64,000 nt of DNA from Dendrobium chrysotoxum (taxonomy: Eukaryota > Streptophyta > Magnoliopsida > Asparagales > Orchidaceae). The position numbers and the translations under genes were made by a program. Shown in pieces: positions 25,749 through 40,700 of this stretch; positions within the stretch are counted from its first letter, which is position 1, and the number at the start of each line of letters is the position of its first letter. The DNA lies in the NCBI GenBank assembly GCA_019925795.1, contig CM034310.1, positions 14,466,764 through 14,530,763 of the forward strand, written 5' to 3'. Under the pieces are notes generated by a model. That model was not told the DNA's origin. It ran no database searches and was given only the letters and a program-made list of their open reading frames with translations.

Positions 25749-28700
25749 CTATAGTTTCATGAAAACGAATCAGCAGAAATTTATTGATGATAACTAATGG
25801 TCCGTTAGCAGTTTTTTATTTAATAATTGTTTTTAAAATTTTTATGACTAGAAACAGCTTTTTATAATTAGATATGTTAGAGTGTAATAACTATCATAAT
25901 ATTTTTCTTTGAATTATTTAAAAGTTTGTTTTCCTCTAGCAATTCTACATACAGCTGTAGCAATCTCAAACAGACCCCAAGGGTGAGTTTTTTTCTTTTA
26001 AATAATATCAGACAATAGTTTTCTCATACCTAATACATTGATAAATTTGATTCCAAATAGTTGTTTCTTATTATATAAAATGTTAAAAAAACAACAAAAA
26101 AATTATAATCAAATATTGTTCTTGATTGCTATATAAAAAAAATAAAATAAAGAAATTTTGTCTCAAAGGACCCTAACTCATTCTTAAGATCGGCATAGAT
26201 GAGACTTGAATGAAGCAGCAACATACCTGATACTCTACAATAGGCACTCTTCTGTATGAGGTCTGACTTGGATATCTCGGTTTTATTTCCTTTGACCCGA
26301 TTAACAGTAGCCTGAAAGTGGAAGAAAGTGTTTAAGGTTCGCTTGAAATTAAAACTAAACCATAGTAGAATAGCCTGTCCATTATAAAAACTCACTGAAA
26401 GATGAAGGCTTTTCCTGGCTTTTTTTTTTTATTAATTTGGAAAACAAGAGTGAAGAATCCAAAGAGATGATCTCCTTGCTCATGACAATAGGAATGCATA
26501 AAATTCCTAGGCATCTAAGTAGACTGAATGGCAGAAAATATATCCTACACAAGTTGATAAGATTAATATTAAAAAAAGTAGGACATAAAAGAGAGAGACT
26601 AAGGATTACATAAATATAAATCATTCAAAATAATTTGTAAGGAATAAATTTTAACATATAAAAAAACAAACGAATGAAAAATGATGATGATGAAGTTTCA
26701 AAAATAAAAAGGTAAGTTGATCCTTTTTAGGGATCAATTAAAAAGCCCCTAAAATTGTCAAGTTGAGTCTAGCACCCAAATTTGGAATATTTAAAGAAGA
26801 AATAAAACTCGAGTTTTTTATTTATAATAATATCATTCAAACCTTGAAGATCATAATAAAACGATCAACTTTCATTCACAACAATTTATTAATTTCTTAA
26901 TGATTTGGTATAACAAGCACAAATATATGACTGACTAGCTCATTTTAAATGCTTAGATATTAATTTTGTAAATTAGAAAGATTTAAATGGAACATATGTA
27001 AATGTCCCAATTTTCAAACGTGCTTAAAATTAAGGGTGTTATGATTAATAAATACAAGAATAAAAGTTTAAAAAATATAAAACAAGCAGAAGATAGATGA
27101 CTGTTATCAATTGGTTGTCAATAGGCATAGTAAAATGCTTTTATAGTGGGTAACGAAATGCACAAATTAATTAGAAAGTGTTCATTTTGTAGATATGATT
27201 ACTGGAGCATAAGTGTATGATGTGACACTTTCCTGTAAAAGAAAGGACTCCTAGCAAAATAAACATATAAACCGAAAATTGAATTATTCTTAACAGAGAA
27301 CTATGAAGTCACTGATAAAGTCAACTATGTTTATAAATTCGAAGTAAAAAAGTCACTTATGAAAGTAAGCATAATAAAAATGATACTGTTAATATGAAGA
27401 TGTGATAAAAAGATTAAGGATTATATCATGACGATAAGAGCAGTATATATTTAAAGATATGATTATGAAAAAAAAATTCAGTTACTTAAAAATGTACAAT
27501 AAAAGATAAAAAATGCAAATAATAATTTCTTCTGGGTGCTAGATGTACAAGAATCTCTACAAGCAAACTTCTATGAAAAGCAATAAAATAATTTCTCTAT
27601 AGATTAGAATTATGTGCTACTTCAAAAAAGAAATTTCTGTACCTGTAAAACCTGACAGTTCTCCAACGTGCTCTTACCACCCTGAAATATGCAAACAATC
27701 AATAGAAACAATATAGCAGATTAGAAGTGCAAATGAGTACTCTTTGTAGACATAAACAGATGGGTGGTGATCTTGTTCTCCAAAATTGTTGCTCAAGCCA
27801 TGATGACTACAATAACTTGCATGCCTCGTAAAGTTCTTGGTTTGGTCAGAATGGATAATTTTAATGCACACTAATGTAAAGTTGACAGGGTTCACATTCA
27901 ATGAATATGTTACCATTCTGCACCATTACACTACTTATCCACCAAAGCCTTTTAATCACTTGCAAAGCTCAACATGGACTAAAACAAACATGTCCTAAGG
28001 CCAGTGTCGAAAGCACAGTCCTCATTTGCCCACCCATGGTAACATTTTATAAGTTAGATGTGAAAATTCTTTAAAGCACCATCATGCTTCATGCTAGATT
28101 CTCATCAGATAATCCATCTGCTTCAATTAAATCAATAGCAAGATGATTTTCCGCTTCAGCAGTTCATCAATTCTAATCTTTTTTTATCTCCCATTAAATC
28201 TAAATTAATTATTTCTTAATTTTAAGACTAGTAATTGATATTGTTTAGCATCTATAAACACGTACCTCTCCTATAGTTTAAATTAAGTGAATAAATTCTT
28301 GTCTTATATTTTTTGCTTCTAATTTTAACATGATATCAAAAAGCTAGGACATGAAATAGCTTGTCCTTTTTTTCCCGTAAAGATTATGTGAGGATCTATC
28401 AACATCTCGTGTCTCTCTAGAAGCAAAATAACTGTCCTCATTCGCAATAGGACTGTAAAGAGCCTATGAGGAGCCTCTAAGCCTTGTCTAGTAGGTTGTT
28501 TGTTTTGAAGAAGCATTTCATTCACTCGTGAAGACTTGCTGTCTGACATCGCCAAGGCGCATGCCCCATTGACTTGACTAGCAATTTCATACACCCATGC
28601 AGAATTGTGAATCAAAACAAAGGTCACACATGTTTCAAACCAGTGAATCATGGAGGAGATTCACTTGCAGTGCCCACACATACTTCACATTGCTATTCGC

Positions 28701-31700
28701 TTTTCTCTCTGCGAGAGATTGAGGAGAAGCAAAGAGCAACAAAAAAAGCAAAAAAATGTGAGACACAATAAACCACACTGTTACAGGCTTGTCCGAATCT
28801 AGCCTCTATTTTGCATAAGTGTGCCTTGAGAGTCAAGAACTCGCAGAATTTGTCCATTTACCAGTTCATTGAAAGCTGTCCTCATTAAAATTGTTTATAC
28901 TCAAAGAACTCACCACACTGGGAATTACTGGCCAAATAAATTTTCACCTCACCAAACACATCTTCAATCCAAATCATCGAATAAGGTGCAAAAAGGAATG
29001 GAAATCACTAAAATCATCTCGAGTTCAACTCACCCCATGCCTTCAATCCAGTATTGCCAACCTGATTGAATTCTTCTAAGCATAAATATAGTTAAACACG
29101 AAATGGCTTCCAACAACCCTCAAACAGCACCTTAAGCCATAAACCAATTATTCATCGTTACACCAACCGTTATGAAAACTTCTCATCAAATCTATCACTC
29201 ATAGGACACAAATTGTAGGGGCAAAACTACCTTTAATGGGACATGTCAGTTATGATGTTCATACGTAAAAAGTGAATGGATGATTATCTCAGGGGCACAA
29301 TCATTCCTCCTAAGAAGAAAGCTCTAAAATTCAAATCATGACGATATGAAAATAACATGGAATCTCTAAAGCTACTTGCCTCCATACATTCATCATTTAA
29401 TCAAGAACAAATGTAAATGCTAAAAAAAAGGTGTTCAGACAACTCCAACACAGCCCAGTTCTAGCTTCATTTGACACCAGCATCAAGTCAATTGCTCAAA
29501 AGGTATGATTATAAATGTCTTTAATTCAAAGATTGATAAGACCCAATCACGGATAGTGGACTCATAAGTATTAGTATGATCGGCGATATTACCCTATTGC
29601 ATAAAATATACCCTTATTATATGGACTACTCCGTAAGGGATTGTCAAAGGATTGTTATTTCCAGATAGAAGCATAGATCAACATCTAAGATTATATATCA
29701 CTAAACTCAATTTTATTAGTTCTTAAAATGTCCAATAATCTCATATCTATTAACAAACTTACCAAAGATATGAATTGTGCTGCAATTTTTTTTTCTACTT
29801 TTGTGAATTCCAAGACGTGATATTGGGGAGGACAATTGGCAATGCTAAAGAAAATACTAGATTCTATTTACTGGATGCTGAAGAAAATCCTAGGTACAAA
29901 TAAAATATGCTTAGTATCTATATTGTCCTATGTGGGCTCCGAAAATTTGGCCCCGGCCTCCTCCCGCTTTTTTGCTTTCTTCAGGGGAGTTTTAACAGAA
30001 TTAGGTTCCGGGGTAAATTTTGGAAGGCAGATGGGTTTGTAGATTAGACACTACCCAGAGATTTCGCCCTCATTTTGTGAGGACTTTATGATCTGAGTTC
30101 TGGTTTCCTATAGGCGCAAGCCCCTATAATTAATTACCCCTCCCGGTAACAAGAGAGAACTTTCGATTAAGGCTAGTCGTCAATCAGATACGTAGAGATA
30201 CGTGAATCTGGCATATAGTAGCAGCATTGATGTAGGGTTTTGGAAATTGATATTTAAAATTGGAAATTTCACCATCTTGCACTTAGAGCAGATGGTGGGG
30301 GAATGGATGATAGACCCGATCAAGATCCCATGGTTCCGTCATCCCGGGCCATCGTGGTCCCTGGTCTACTTAGTCAGAGGAGGTAGTCGACCCAACCTGA
30401 CAGAAGGATCCTTGTCGGCAGCCATGGGTTGCTTCGTCCAAGGGTACCTTATAGACCTGGGGTGAATATTTGCCTAACGGGACAAATTTGAATCCACCTT
30501 AGCTAACAGAGGGCTTTGTGCCCTATCGATCATATCCTAATAATTCATATCTCAAGGATTTGATGCCATTGAGGAGCATACGGGCTCTGGCCATAACCAT
30601 AATGTAATAGTGCCATTTGGCGGCGACCACCAGGTTCAGAGGGCCCCGAGTCATAACCGTTTATCCTGCAGTGCCATTTGGCGGAGAAACTGCCGGTTAG
30701 AGGACTCGTACCACGTCCTTGCTGGCAGGAGATTGTTTGAGAATGGATCCTAGTGATATTTTCGACCAAGCATTAGCTCTTTCTGAGCTGAAGTAATTTT
30801 CGAATTTGTCCACCTCGACAAACTGCTGTGGAGGGTGGATGGGTTTTGCTTTAAGTGTTTTGATAATTGGATTTCAATTTTTAGATATTTTTAGAATTTG
30901 AGATTTTGGGAATTTTTGTGGAGTTTTGGAGTTTTGGGTATTTGGGAATTTTTGTGGAGTTTTGGAGTTTTGGGTATTTGGTGGTATTTGAAATGATCTG
31001 TGTGGACCCCTCCGGTTGAGATTTACATTCAACACGGCCATCATCGGGGTGCATGAGCTCATTTATATTTTATTGATTGAACCCTGTCGACTCTATCTAC
31101 TAGTCGATAGAGGATCGGGTTTCGTAGGCTTTGGACCTTTGTTAGTGAATTCTCTTGATTATAAGCCTTGAAGGCCTAATATGAACTATAAAATAAATAT
31201 CCCGGTCGATCTCGCTACCGCGTATTTATTTAATGGTTCGAGCCGTGTCGACTCCTATCTACCCGTATAGGAGAATCGGGCTCGAACTGGAATTCACTTA
31301 TTGACCCGCACAGCATCCCTAGACGTCACGTGTGTGCCAATAACACGCTTGCCAGGACCCATGTGGGTTTATGATACATCCCCTTATGTGTACCTAAGTG
31401 TATACAAATTATGGTGCACGTGCGGGGATACATTTTTGGGATATTTGACGCTGATCAGCAATGTGGGAAACTACCATTTAAATGCAGCATTTGCTTAGAA
31501 GCTTGTAGACGCCTTCTGTCTGCTTGTATGAGTGTTGCAGATCCGGTGGCGTGACATTATACGATCTCCCCCACTGCTGTTTGTAGGCAGGTAGATATTT
31601 TCATTCATGGATTGGAATTGACTTCAGGATACTGCATTTACTGAAGTCTTTCTGCATCTACCCATAGGTGGGCGTTGTGCACACATCTGTTTTTGTAGGG

Positions 31701-34639
31701 GATTCATATAAATTGCAGATCTTTGTGCATTGGGCATTCAAAACTTGGTTGAATTGAGACTCATTCACTTTATCCCTGAAACCACTGATCTGATCCGGCT
31801 TTCTCTCCCCAGATCTCGCATAGAAACCAATAAGCAACTTCCTAATTATGTCATCTTCATTATTTTTGTTGCTGGCTTAAATAAGGAATCAGCCGCTTCG
31901 ACCTTGGATGTCTGCTTTCCCAATGATGTCTTATACTTCGAAATCAGTGGCAATTCTCAGAATTCCTTGCTATTGGATGTAGGCATGTCATTGCACTTTT
32001 CACTTGACTTCTGCTTGTGAATATGTCATATTTCCTGTATGTCATTTGCCTTTGATTGCAAATGGGTTTTAATCATACTTATGATATTTTGATGTATCAG
32101 CTCATGTATATGAAACTTGCATATTTCAGCTCTCCTTCATTCATCACATTCATGTTGGTTAATGCCCGTGAAACAACAAATCATGCATGCCAAAGCCTTG
32201 GCATGAGTTCTCCCTCCCTTCATTGATCTTTGTTTGCATAATCCAATCTATTGATTATGCTTTGAGAATTCCACCAAGAGTCTTTTATTTGGTTGTTGAC
32301 ATTCATTTGTATTTGATCTCCTTCGTTGTGTATCTTCTTGGAATTGAATTATTGCTGATGAGAGAGATGACACTGTATTCCTTGTGTACAATAGTTGGTA
32401 AACCATCCGGTTCATTGTATGTTGACTCTCGGCGTTTGTAGATACCTACTGTATTCATCTACGAGCTAGTTTTTGTTCATTGGAAACTTGCATTTTTGCT
32501 GTCGTAGTCTTCATGAGTCAATTAGAACAACTATTAGGAGTCTTGTATAGTAGCCATTCGATTGGAGTGATGATTGATACTACTCATTATTTGAGGATGA
32601 GGCATATTCAGCATTACAAGTCAATTATCATGTTCAGAAGTCCTCCTTCGAAGTCAAGTCATGTCCCTCACAATTTTCTTGTTACATGTGAACTGATGAT
32701 ATTTGCAAACTCTTCAATTTTGGGGGTAATTTATAATATGACAACTTGTTATCATGTTCATTAATATTCTCATTCTGATTGATATAATCATCACAAATTG
32801 AATATTCTCATCCAAGAAGGGACCCATGTCAAAGTTGGTAATTACAGGAATCCTTCTTCATTTGCATGAGTCTCATATGAATCACACTTTCTGGATTATC
32901 ATTTGTATTGAAGTGATAATTCCGTTGGGATTGTTGATGTCATTCAAGTTAAACTCCTCGTTGAATGTCGCTTATGGATAAATTCATGTCTGACATTGCA
33001 CGTCAATGTTCTGAAGGTCCTCATACTATGATCATCATTCCCTTGCTATTGATTTCATCCTTCATGAGTTTATGATCTTCGTTTTAAATTTTAGACTTTT
33101 AGTCCAAGTTGGAATTTAAATCATTTACCCAATACTTGCTCAAATATGGTTCAAAACTTGAGTACAAGCCTTTTACAATGCATTTAGGTCCCTTGTAATG
33201 ATTCGAGTTACACTTGATGCGGTTCAGTTCTAGCACAATGTTCACTGTAGTCTTGTTCAATCCAAATTCGAGTTTAGTTCAAATCAAGTCTGATGTGTAG
33301 TTCATTGTGATTTGCACCAATTAAAATTCATTTGATTTCAATTTAAAATGTTTGTTCAGTTTAGGTTCATTTGTGTTCAAGTCTTCTGTACTTTAGTTCG
33401 TTCGCGTTCACTCGAATCCAAATCAGGTCCAAGTATGGTTTCAAATTCACCCAAAATTTCGGCAGCATTCCGGCATCTCCCCCGTTTAGGGGAAATAACG
33501 GAAAACTGGGCCTTTCCCACCACGCTTAAGAAAGCGTGTATGGTAGATGCCCTCTTTCGAGGACACCGCGGCCGTGTAAAGTCTTCAATCCCCCACCATG
33601 CTTAAGAAAGCGTATATGGGTCTTCAACGTACCTGAAAAAGAAAAGCATTTTGTTTTCCCGCAGGTACGGGTACTTAAGATCGTCCCCACCATGCTAAGA
33701 AAAACGTGTATAGGGTCTACCCGCCTCGCCGTAGGTGTCGCGCCGGGTTCCCTTCCCACCACGCTTAAGAAAGCTTGTATAGGCGGTTTGCCGGCTCGAC
33801 ACGAACGCAGAGGATAGGATTTTCAGGTGATTACCCACCTCATTGTAGGCGCCGCACCGGGGTCCCATCCTACCACGCTTAAGAAAGCGTGTATAGGCGG
33901 TTTTCCGGTCCGCCGCAGACAACGAAGTAGGCTCTCGGAGTTTTAAGTTCAGAAGGGTTATACCTTGGCGATCGGTGAGGTTGGTGCTATCAAATATGCT
34001 CGATGAACCAAGGCACAAAAATTTCTATTTCTTTCTTTTTTTTTTCTTTTCTCTTTCTTTCTTTTCTTTTCTTTTCTTTTCTTTTTTGCATTTTTTTTTT
34101 TTTTTTTGAAACTATTTTCTTTTTTTTTTGTTTCCCTCACATACACACTCATATGTATATAAATATAATATATATAATATAAACATATAATATAAGTATA
34201 TTATAACATATAATATAAATATATTATATAAACATATAATATAAATATATTATATAGACATATAATATAAATATATTATAACACATAATATATAAATGTA
34301 TGGATATACATATGCATAATAGCACTAATAATTTTATTAAATATTATTAAAATAAACCTAAACTAATCACCTTAAGGATTCGGGTAGGGCAAGGGCAGAG
34401 ATGAGCGGCAGAGGAGGCGTCGGCCAGGTGGGTTCGGCTATAGAAGCAGGTTGGGGATCTGGATATGAGAGGGCCACGGGCGTGGATAGGGGCTTTGGTC
34501 GCAGAAGTAGTCGGCTGCTGCAGATGGATCGGAGGTGTGGAGGTGAGGTCGGGACTGGGTCGGAACAGGTAGGGGCGGCTCGAGCTTGGGAATGGGATGA
34601 TGGCTTCGGTTGGAGGAAGAGCAAGGTAAGAAAAAAAGT

Positions 34640-34710
<71 letters not shown>

Positions 34711-37700
34711 GTCGGTGGAACAAGGAGGTTAGAATTTGGTGGAGTTGGAAAGCTTCAGTTGCGGGTAGAAGTCGGCACAGGCGACTGGTATGGGGAAAGG
34801 CAGCTGGAGGAATCGAAGTAGAAGGGATAGGGGTCAAATGGAGGAGTCTGGTCGTGGGTTGGGGGAGACGTCGGCTTCGGTACAGGAGGCCAGAGGTCGT
34901 GTGGGAAAGCCGAGAGCGGAAGAGGAAGTGGGCTTCGGGAGTTCGGATGCGTGGGAGAAGCGAGGAAGAAGTCGTGGGAGGAGAAGCAGCCCGCTCGGTT
35001 GGCTTTTAACGACGTTGGAGAGCAGCGATCGAGGCTGGTTATACGCAGATATCGCGGAGACGAGACTGGAGCGGCGCCGATTTGCAGAGCCAGGTACTGT
35101 AGATACGGGATTCCTTGCAGATTTTCAAGAATTTGGGTTGAGATTTGAACTAGATTTTAGCATTCTACCCAGAGGTCAACATTCTAAAGAGGAGAAATTA
35201 TTCTGTCCAGAATCCGAACGTAGAGGATCGTCCGGATTGCTGCATATTTACTGTGTATTTGTAGATACACAACAAATAAGCAGTAAATAAGCAATACTCA
35301 CTAAATACACAGCAAAAATGCAGAAAATACTCACTAAATACTCAATAAATACTCACAACTAATGATTAGCTTAGTATTTCTGCGTTTTTGCTGAGTATTT
35401 AGTCGGTATTGTTGATTTGTTGCGTATTTGCTGTGTATCTACAAATACGCAGCAATCCGAACGATCCTCTACATTCGGACTCCGTACAGAATAATTTCTC
35501 CCTAAAGAGGGTACAATCTTGTTATGACACTTTTGTTTTGGTCATCTAAACTTTATTTATCCAAACAAATTATTCAAATTTTCTTTCAATGTAAAACTTA
35601 TCAACTATTAAAACACATAAAAACACCTATCATAATCACCCATATATAGCCTCTCAAACTTTCTCTATCTTTCACAATGACATTTGAAGACCTCCTCGTG
35701 TGGTCAATGGCTCTTTATCTTTTATAGATGACTACATTAGAGCTATTTAAATCTTCTTAATGAAGCATAAATCTGAAATTTGTCACATTATTAAAAGAAT
35801 TGATCTCAATATACAAGCTCAATTTAAAACCAAAATCTAAGTTCTCATAATTGATAATGGAAAAGAACATTTTCATTCAATTCCTAAGGACTACCTTCTT
35901 CACAAGAGATTGTACATCAAAACTCTTACATATATACTCTGAACATAAAGATCTCTCTATTCTTAAGGCAAAGCTTCATGGCAACCTGGAGAATAAAGTT
36001 TTACCTCATGCATGATGTTAGTTCTAGGTTCATGGTAGAACCTGGATATATTATCTTATGTTTCTTCCCTCAAATGGCACATAAATTAACACTTCAAACC
36101 TACAGAATTACTAGATCACACTCTGAGTTCCTTGTTTAAGGTGCTTAAGTTGCTAATTAACACCCTACAAGATGTGATAACAGATTTAAATTTAGGCATA
36201 TATTTCATTCAAGCCTATGTACTAAAAGTTTCTCATAGCATCCAATATCACTTTCAAACTCCTATAAAAATCTTCTAGCATATCCTAGTAAACTCATTTT
36301 AGTTAATCTACCGCACTCATAATAAGACATGCCGTACCAACTAAAGAAATGTTCCAACTCACCGAACAAGCCTGCGAAAGTATTGAGATCTTCTTGCATT
36401 AAAATGTGGGGGCCGGGCACTATCCTCAATTTTATGAGAGACACTAAGATGGTCATGATAATATTAATAAGTATCATGACGATTCCTAAGTAACTTTCTA
36501 TTTGAGAAATCCATAGTGATGAATTATTGAACTTGCAATTAGTATGATACGGAGGCAGAGGCAGCAGCCCCAGCAATTGATTTGGTGGGGTCCAGCAAGG
36601 ATCTAATTACTTATGTTAGGAGGGGATTAATTAGGAAAGGAATTTCTTAATTTAAATTCAAATAAGAGAGAATTAATTAAGGCAGGAAGATTGAATTAGG
36701 AGGGTTATATTATGAAAGGGGCTAAGGAGGTGGGAATTAGAAGGGAAATATATTAGGAAAGGGGGCTAAGGAGGTGGGAGAGCTTATTTAAAGGAAAGTT
36801 TAGGGTTATTTTTTTTTTATGCAGAATTTGAGTTGTGTTTCAAAATTTTTTTCTTTTGTGAGGACTTCCTAGTGGCATCTAGGGTTAGCGGGAGAGACGA
36901 TCTACCTCTCTAATTGTAGATCGATGGCATCTTTTATTTTTTGTGGTGTTATTAATAAAAATCACCCACTATTCCCCCTAAATCTGTTGTTTTTGGCTTG
37001 TTTTCTGTGGATTTCTAATACGCCTTGGAAGTAAAAGCAGCAAATAACAATATAAAAACTGTAGTAAAATCAAAATGGTGACTGATTTTTTATTAAAACT
37101 TCAATAAGAAACAATAAGATACGGGTGATCTATAATTCTAGAGATAGATCGACTCTCCCAAACAACCTAAACGCCGCTAGGAAGACTTCAAAGAAAAGAA
37201 CTACAACAAACACTCATAAAACTCATCATTAGCATGAACCTAAAACCCTAGACAACTCTCCCTTAAATAGCCCTAGAACACAATAACACAATTAAATACT
37301 TCTTAATCAGCATAAACATAATTTAGGAAACCTTTCTAAATAAATAGAACCTTCCTAATCAACATAAACATAATTTAGAAAACCTTCCTAAATGAGTTAT
37401 ATGGAGCAGTGATATTCTTCAAGATTGATCTGAAATTAGGACACCATCAAATCAGAATGCAACCCGCAGATATCCACAAGATGGCTTTCAGGACTCATGA
37501 AGGCCACTATGAGTTCTTAGTGATGCCTTTTGGGCTTACCAATGCCCCAGCTACCTTCCAATTGCTGATGAACAAGGTATTCCAGCCCTACCTCCGTAAG
37601 TGTGGATTGGTTTTCTTCGATGACATCTTGGTGTATAGTCGGTCTGAGTCATAGCATATAGAGCACTTGAGAGTAGTGTTAGTGAGATTAATGGAGCATC

Positions 37701-40700
37701 AGTTGTATGCCAATTTGAATAAGTGTTCCTTTACACAATAGAGGGTAGAGTATTTAGGACATGTGGTGTCCAAATCAAGAGTAGCTACAGGTTTTTCTAA
37801 AATAAAGGCTATGTTGGAATGGCCCTTCCCTAAGACCCTAAAGGAGTTGAGGGGCTTATTGGAACTCACAAGATACTACAGGAAATTTGTGAGAGGGTAT
37901 GGCTCTATAGCATGGCCATTAACAGAGCAACTAAAGAAGAATAGTTTCAATTGGGGGGAGGCGCCACCCAAGAATTTGAGCAGCTAAAAAAAAGCCATAA
38001 CGAGTGTCCTTGCATTAGCACTACCATATTTCAATCAGTCGTTTGTAGTGGAGACTGATGCATCAGGCTATGGGTTGGCAGCAGTCCTCATGTAGAGTCA
38101 GAGGCCCATAGCTTATTTTAGCCGGCCGCTAGAGCCAGGCTGAAATTGGTGTATGAAAGAGAACTGATGGCAATAATATTGGCAATACAAAAGTGACGAC
38201 CTTACATGTTGGGATGACGCTTCATAGTCAGGATCGAATAGAGGAGTTTGAAGTTCCTATCAGAACAGAGGATGGTGACAAAGGAGCATCAGCGGTGGCT
38301 TTCCAACTTGTTGGGTTATGACTTCGAGATTCAGTACAAGCTCGAGCTGGAAAATAAAGCTGCAGATGCTCTATCCAGGCGTAGTGAAAACCCTCAGGTT
38401 ACGGCTCTATCTGTTCCCATGGTGGTAGATTGGGAGGCATTGAAGAGTGATAGTGAGCAGGATGAGGAGCTGAGTAAGATCAAAGGAGACTTGTTGCGGG
38501 ACAAAGACAACCATCCTCTATACCAGAGACGATTTATATTTTTGAGGACATCGCTACACATCCCTCACTTATTGGAAGAGTTTCATGGCATAGCTATTGG
38601 GGGACATTTAGGAGTCCAGAAGACATATCATAGACTTGTAGTGGAGCTCTACTAGGTGGGCATGCAGAAGAATATAGAGGAGTTGATGGCCCATTGTGAT
38701 GTATGTCAGTGACACAAATACCTGGCTATGACTTAAGGTGGTCTTTTACAGCCTTTAGCATTACCCGAGAAGGTGTGGGAAAAGGTGGCTATAGACTTCA
38801 TTGAGGAACTACCTAAATCAGAAGGGCTCACTGTGATTCTAGTGGTAGTGGACAGATTGAGCAATTATGCTCATTTTGTTCCTTTACAACACCCATACAC
38901 GACGGTATCAGTGGCAACCGCATTCATTAGAGAGGTGGTCCATTTGCATAGCATATCCCAGGCCATTATGTTCGATTGGAACAGTCTTTTTGAGCTATTT
39001 TTGGAGAGAGTTGTTCCAGATGCAAGTGACTATCTTAAAGTGGAGTACAACTTACCACCCTCGGAAGGATGGCCAAACGAAGGTGTTGAATCACAGTGTA
39101 AAAAACTTACCTTCGTTGCTTTGTATTAGATACACCAAAGATGTGGGCCAAGTGATTAGCATGAACTGAATATTGATATAACACTTCATATCATACAACA
39201 TCCCAGACAATGACATTTAAAATCCTATATGGGAGGGATCCAGCTCAATTGATATATTATGGGAATGACAACACACCAGTGTCATCAATGGAGCAGTACT
39301 TGAAAGAAAGAGACAAAAATTTTGCAAAATTGAAGGAACATTTGCAGAGAGCACAATAAATCATGAAGAAGCGTCGAATGGACATAAGAGAGACGTGCAG
39401 TTTGAGGCTGGGGACAGGGTTTATCTGAAAATTCGGCCTTACAGACAGAGGACTTTGGTCTGACGAAGGAATGAAAAGCTCTCCCCTCGCTACTTTGGAC
39501 CCTACGAGATAGTGAAAAGCATTGGAGCAGTAGCATATCGCCTACAGTTGCCACTGACATCAGCCATCCATCTCGTATTTCATGTTTCACAACTAAGGAG
39601 TGCGATAAGAGATCACACACCATCTCCACTATCCCCGACTCTGACAGAAGATATGGAGGTCATTTTGGAGCCAATGGATGTAAAAGGGGGTGCGTCGAGG
39701 GGAAACAGAAGCACTGGAGGTACTAGTCAAATGGAAGGGACCTATCGGAGCAGCATGAAGCTACATGGAAGCCATATGAGATGATCATGAGATAATTCTC
39801 ATCCTTCCACCTTAAGAACAAGGTGCATCTTTTTTGTTTTGGTGGTGGTGGTGGTGGGGGGTGGGGGGTGGGGGGTAGTATTGATATGCAAGGGGCCAGC
39901 TTGGATAAACTAGGGGCTAGACTGGGCGGAACCTGACTGGGAGAAAGAAGGGGGTTTAGCTCGCCTTGTGGGGCCCAAAAGATATGATTCATTATGTAAG
40001 GAGGAGGAATCAAGGGGGAACTATTTAGGGAAAGAGTTCTAATTTTAGATTCAAATATAAGAGGGAATTAATTAAGGAAAGGGGGCTGATTTGGGAGAGC
40101 CTATTCAGGGCTAACTATGCTATTATTTTGCTATCTTACAATTTGTTTTCTGTTGCTACGTCTAGGGTTTGTGGGAGAGCCGATCAACCTCTCGAATAGT
40201 AGATCAATTGTATCTTACATTATTTTTGAAGGAGAAATCAGAAAACAACCATTATCTTTGAGTTCCTATGCTTTTCTTCTCTTTTGTTTGTTGTTTTTAC
40301 TTCCAAAATGCATCAACGTGCATCTTTCATTTTACGTATTTTATTTTAATTTTTATGCCACTTGTGAGAAAAATATGGGATGAGCTAGAGTGTCACTTCT
40401 TGATGTTAAGTTTGAGGGAAAACTCTTGACTCAACAAGTCACTTGGGCAACAACTAGAAGGACAAAAACTCCTAGCTCCAATTATCTCACAGACAATGTG
40501 TTAATTACGACCATCTTATCACAAACCTTGATGGGTCGGTTCTGATCCAACAACCTATACGCATCACAACGACTTAAATCGACCAAGTTGTTAGGGTCAT
40601 GATAGAAAATGATATCATAGTTCCAGGTATCAGATCTTAGACATTTGCCTAGTGGGTATCGTAGGGTGTGGGACAACACCATCAATTGCGAGGGTGCACT

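Larger units (their letters stand above)
29931..35183 (+). repeat. Non-coding repeat A (unclassified large element), plus orientation
   Basis: The left end is TGTGGGCTCCGAAAA at 29931. The first ~940 bases align with the reverse complement of 55760-56690: shared phrases include 'tttatgatctgagttctggt', 'aggcgcaagcccctata', 'gagagaactttcgattaagg', 'ctacttagtcagaggaggta' and 'gtgccatttggcgg' (twice). The distal part (about 33060-35170) aligns with the reverse complement of about 50440-52120 through 'gttcaa..aagtcc' repeats, a hairpin-motif block and a G-rich tract. No protein domain is seen. It could be a long solo LTR (TG start, several kb) or a LARD-type element; the family is unknown to me. 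Confidence 0.65.

Noticed and set aside
28325..28651. 108-codon minus-strand ORF inside intron 1
   Set aside because: No known domain; it overlaps a possible LTR border and shows no splice logic with the HNH exons.
34401..35290. Arg/Gly-rich proteins of 166-202 residues
   Set aside because: Frames are open on both strands over a GC-rich repeat tract with a microsatellite; no domain, and the frame is not kept in repeat B.
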